Of a DNA stretch of 64,000 nt, positions 62,277 to 64,000 are shown in pieces (position 1 is the first letter of the stretch; every line of letters begins with the position of its first letter). Source of the DNA: Serripes groenlandicus (taxonomy: Eukaryota; Mollusca; Bivalvia; Cardiida; Cardiidae); the NCBI GenBank assembly GCA_031761405.1, contig JASEVX010000008.1:75064014-75128013 (forward strand), read 5' to 3'. Position numbers and translations under genes: made by a program. Below the pieces are notes generated by a model, which had not been told where the DNA came from, made no database searches, and saw only the letters and a program-made list of their open reading frames with translations.

Positions 62277-63815
62277 ATGTCTGGAATATACAGAAAAAGT
62301 TTTGTTAGCAGTAGTAATTCCAGCAAGAAGAAAGCCACCCAATTCAAAAAAGGTGGAAAAGCGTGGAACAAAGCAGCACAGAGGGCACCCTCGACGCCTG
62401 TTTTGACAGAATCTCATTCTGCACCATATACTATCACCCGTCTCGACAGTATGGTGGCAATGGATGTGTTGACAGCCTCTGAGTTGTCCTCGTCATCTTA
62501 TTCTTCTTCTTCTTCTTCTTTTTCTTCCTCCCCTCTTCCATACACCCTTCGACCAAAACCCGTAACGGAGAAATGCAACGAACTTCAACATATTAACGAG
62601 AACATTATAGTGAATATGGGAAAAATGACAGAGTTGATCAACCATGTCCATGGATTTACGTGTGAAAATGCCAGGGCCAAAGCGGAAATTGTAAATAGGA
62701 TTGGGCTGTGTGTTTCAGTGAGTGTAAAGTGTAGCACTTGTCGCCTGGATGTAAAACCTCATCAGATGTCACATACAGTGAAAAAGGATTCAGGACATCA
62801 TGCAGGTGCACTTAATGAAATGGCAGTGATTCCGGCTGTTAAAACTAAGATGGGGCTAACAGACGTACACACAGTATTGGCATGTTTAGACATTAAAGCG
62901 CCCAGCCTCACAGTTCTTCAAAGGAAGTTCAACTCACTCTGTGATAAAATGTCTGACCTAAATGAGAGGCAAATGATAGCAAATCAGCAATACTTAAAAA
63001 AAATAACATCACTGTTACCAGAGAAAACTGCAGCCATTCACACGCAGTTTGATGTTTCGTACTCCAGGCGGCCTCAGGGTGGAAGTGAGAAGGCGGAACA
63101 GAGTTTTGGCGTAATTATAGATCACTCCACCTGTCAAAAACTGCCAGTTGCAGCCGCAATAGCCAATAAGCACTGTAAATTGAGAGACTGTAATCACACG
63201 GGCGCAAAGTGCACAAAAACATACTGCTCCGACAAATCTATTGCCTCAAGTGAACGTTCACTCTTACACGACACTCTTGATAGTGTGAAAGATGCCGGTC
63301 ATATAACCATCAATTCTGTCACAACAGATGCTAGCACACAGCTATCAAAGGCACTTAGAGATTTCAACACAGAAAATCACACAAGAATTTCTCATTATAA
63401 GTGCTTCATACACAGAGTGAGAACATTAGAGAAACATGTCCGAAATCTCACACTGAAAAGCATACCTAGCACATACGACAAACGTGCGTATCGACAGAAA
63501 TTGTCACAGTGCGTGCGAGCCCGAATTAGGATGGAGCTTAGGAATTCCCGGGCATTGAAGAAAAGTGACCATGAATTTACGCGTTCCAGCGCTGCAGCAA
63601 TAAAAATCATAGCATGTTGCTTAGCGGGTAATCACCACAGTTGTCGGGAAAATTCCCTTGTCTGCAAAGGCCATCTTAGAACGTACACTACAACCTCACT
63701 GCCATATGGAGTACACTTAGAACTAAACAGGAATGACCTGGACACAGTTCAAAACGAAATAAACAAGGGCACCGCAAAGCGGATGCATCCCCTCGGCTTT
63801 CCATTTTCACATTGA
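62277..63815 (+). CDS. Mutator-like transposase, copy 2, C-terminally truncated by an insertion
   Basis: 512 codons from an ATG at 62277. A basic N-terminus and a poly-Ser stretch (residues ~80-95) are followed by a small Cys motif (KCSTCRLD, ~151), a GLTDVHTVLACLDIKAPSL segment, and a core containing QFDVSYSRRPQGGSEKAEQS (first Asp ~259), a Cys/His stretch (KHCKLRDCNHTGAKCTKTYC), VTTDAS (second Asp ~351), KCFIHRVRTLEKHVRN, and CLAGNHHSCRENSLVCKG (~448-465). The family is the Mutator-like (DDE, zinc-containing) transposases common in invertebrates, assigned by memory. The last ~17 residues (from KGTAKRM) are translated from an inserted repeat. The expected C-terminal third, seen at 47157-47754, is lost, so this copy is probably inactive. 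Confidence 0.7.
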   Translation: MSGIYRKSFVSSSNSSKKKATQFKKGGKAWNKAAQRAPSTPVLTESHSAPYTITRLDSMVAMDVLTASELSSSSYSSSSSSFSSSPLPYTLRPKPVTEKCNELQHINENIIVNMGKMTELINHVHGFTCENARAKAEIVNRIGLCVSVSVKCSTCRLDVKPHQMSHTVKKDSGHHAGALNEMAVIPAVKTKMGLTDVHTVLACLDIKAPSLTVLQRKFNSLCDKMSDLNERQMIANQQYLKKITSLLPEKTAAIHTQFDVSYSRRPQGGSEKAEQSFGVIIDHSTCQKLPVAAAIANKHCKLRDCNHTGAKCTKTYCSDKSIASSERSLLHDTLDSVKDAGHITINSVTTDASTQLSKALRDFNTENHTRISHYKCFIHRVRTLEKHVRNLTLKSIPSTYDKRAYRQKLSQCVRARIRMELRNSRALKKSDHEFTRSSAAAIKIIACCLAGNHHSCRENSLVCKGHLRTYTTTSLPYGVHLELNRNDLDTVQNEINKGTAKRMHPLGFPFSH

Positions 63816-64000
63816 GTTCTCTTGTGATCTAAATATTTAAGTCCAATTTTTGACTTCGATCTTTGACCTATGACCTTGAATCAATAGGCTTCAAAATATT
63901 GTCACAAACTAACTGTATGCCAAGTTTGGATAAGATCTGTCAAGGAATGGTCAGTGTAGAGTGGTGACAGGGTTGCCACAGCTGAGATATATTGTAAGTT
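63762..64000 (+). mobile_element. 5' part of a Pearl/Helentron-like element, cut by the window end
   Basis: Begins AAACAAGGGCACCGCAAAGC, resembling the AACAAGAG starts of the elements at 40067, 43688 and 46077. It continues with TTTGACCTATGACCTTGAAT and CAAGTTTGGATAAGATCTG. It inserts into the transposase frame and provides its premature stop. Confidence 0.6.

Overview
This is eukaryotic, intron-bearing, AT-rich and extremely repeat-dense DNA. I infer a bivalve mollusc from the mix of elements: Pearl/Helentron-like non-autonomous elements with ~160-180-bp tandem cores and GACGG-type microsatellites, tRNA-headed SINEs, a jockey/CR1-like LINE, an intact BEL/Pao retrotransposon and Mutator-like transposase genes. 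No database was searched, so species and family names are unverified.

Layout. 1-1.63 kb: a 48-bp minisatellite. 1.6-13 kb: a plus-strand gene for a single-pass membrane protein (five exons with matching splice phases, 4454-10403). Its introns and 3' flank hold 30-, 51- and 44-bp minisatellites plus CA and AT tracts; its 5' exons are not resolved. 13.8-25 kb: a 37-bp minisatellite, then a 10.2-kb array of about 365 copies of a 28-bp unit. On the minus strand this unit is the Pol III box-A region of a tRNA-derived SINE that sits at the array edge. 25.3-30 kb: a CT tract, a 5'-truncated LINE with an intact reverse transcriptase ORF, SINEs and a 310-bp direct-repeat pair.

30-45 kb: mostly small elements and tandem repeats, including a hAT-type MITE with a perfect 8-bp target duplication and a 1.06-kb TA-flanked Tc1/mariner-like element. 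Exons of an unrecognised minus-strand gene are also present (36740-36520 and 32914-32808), the latter being one of three tandemly duplicated exon-like units. There is a 59-bp minisatellite (36.8-38.5 kb), and two Pearl/Helentron-like elements are nested inside other repeats. 45.6-47.8 kb: a Mutator-like transposase gene broken by such elements. 48.8-56.4 kb: a BEL/Pao element with LTRs that read as identical and one 2005-codon gag-pol frame. 58-61 kb: a minisatellite flanked by ~100-bp inverted repeats. 62.3-64 kb: a second Mutator-like transposase gene, again cut by a Pearl/Helentron-like element that runs off the window.

The host genes visible are the membrane protein and the minus-strand exons. 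Everything else that codes is transposon-borne. Many long open frames are only translations of tandem repeats, most strikingly the 842-codon frame in the 28-bp array.
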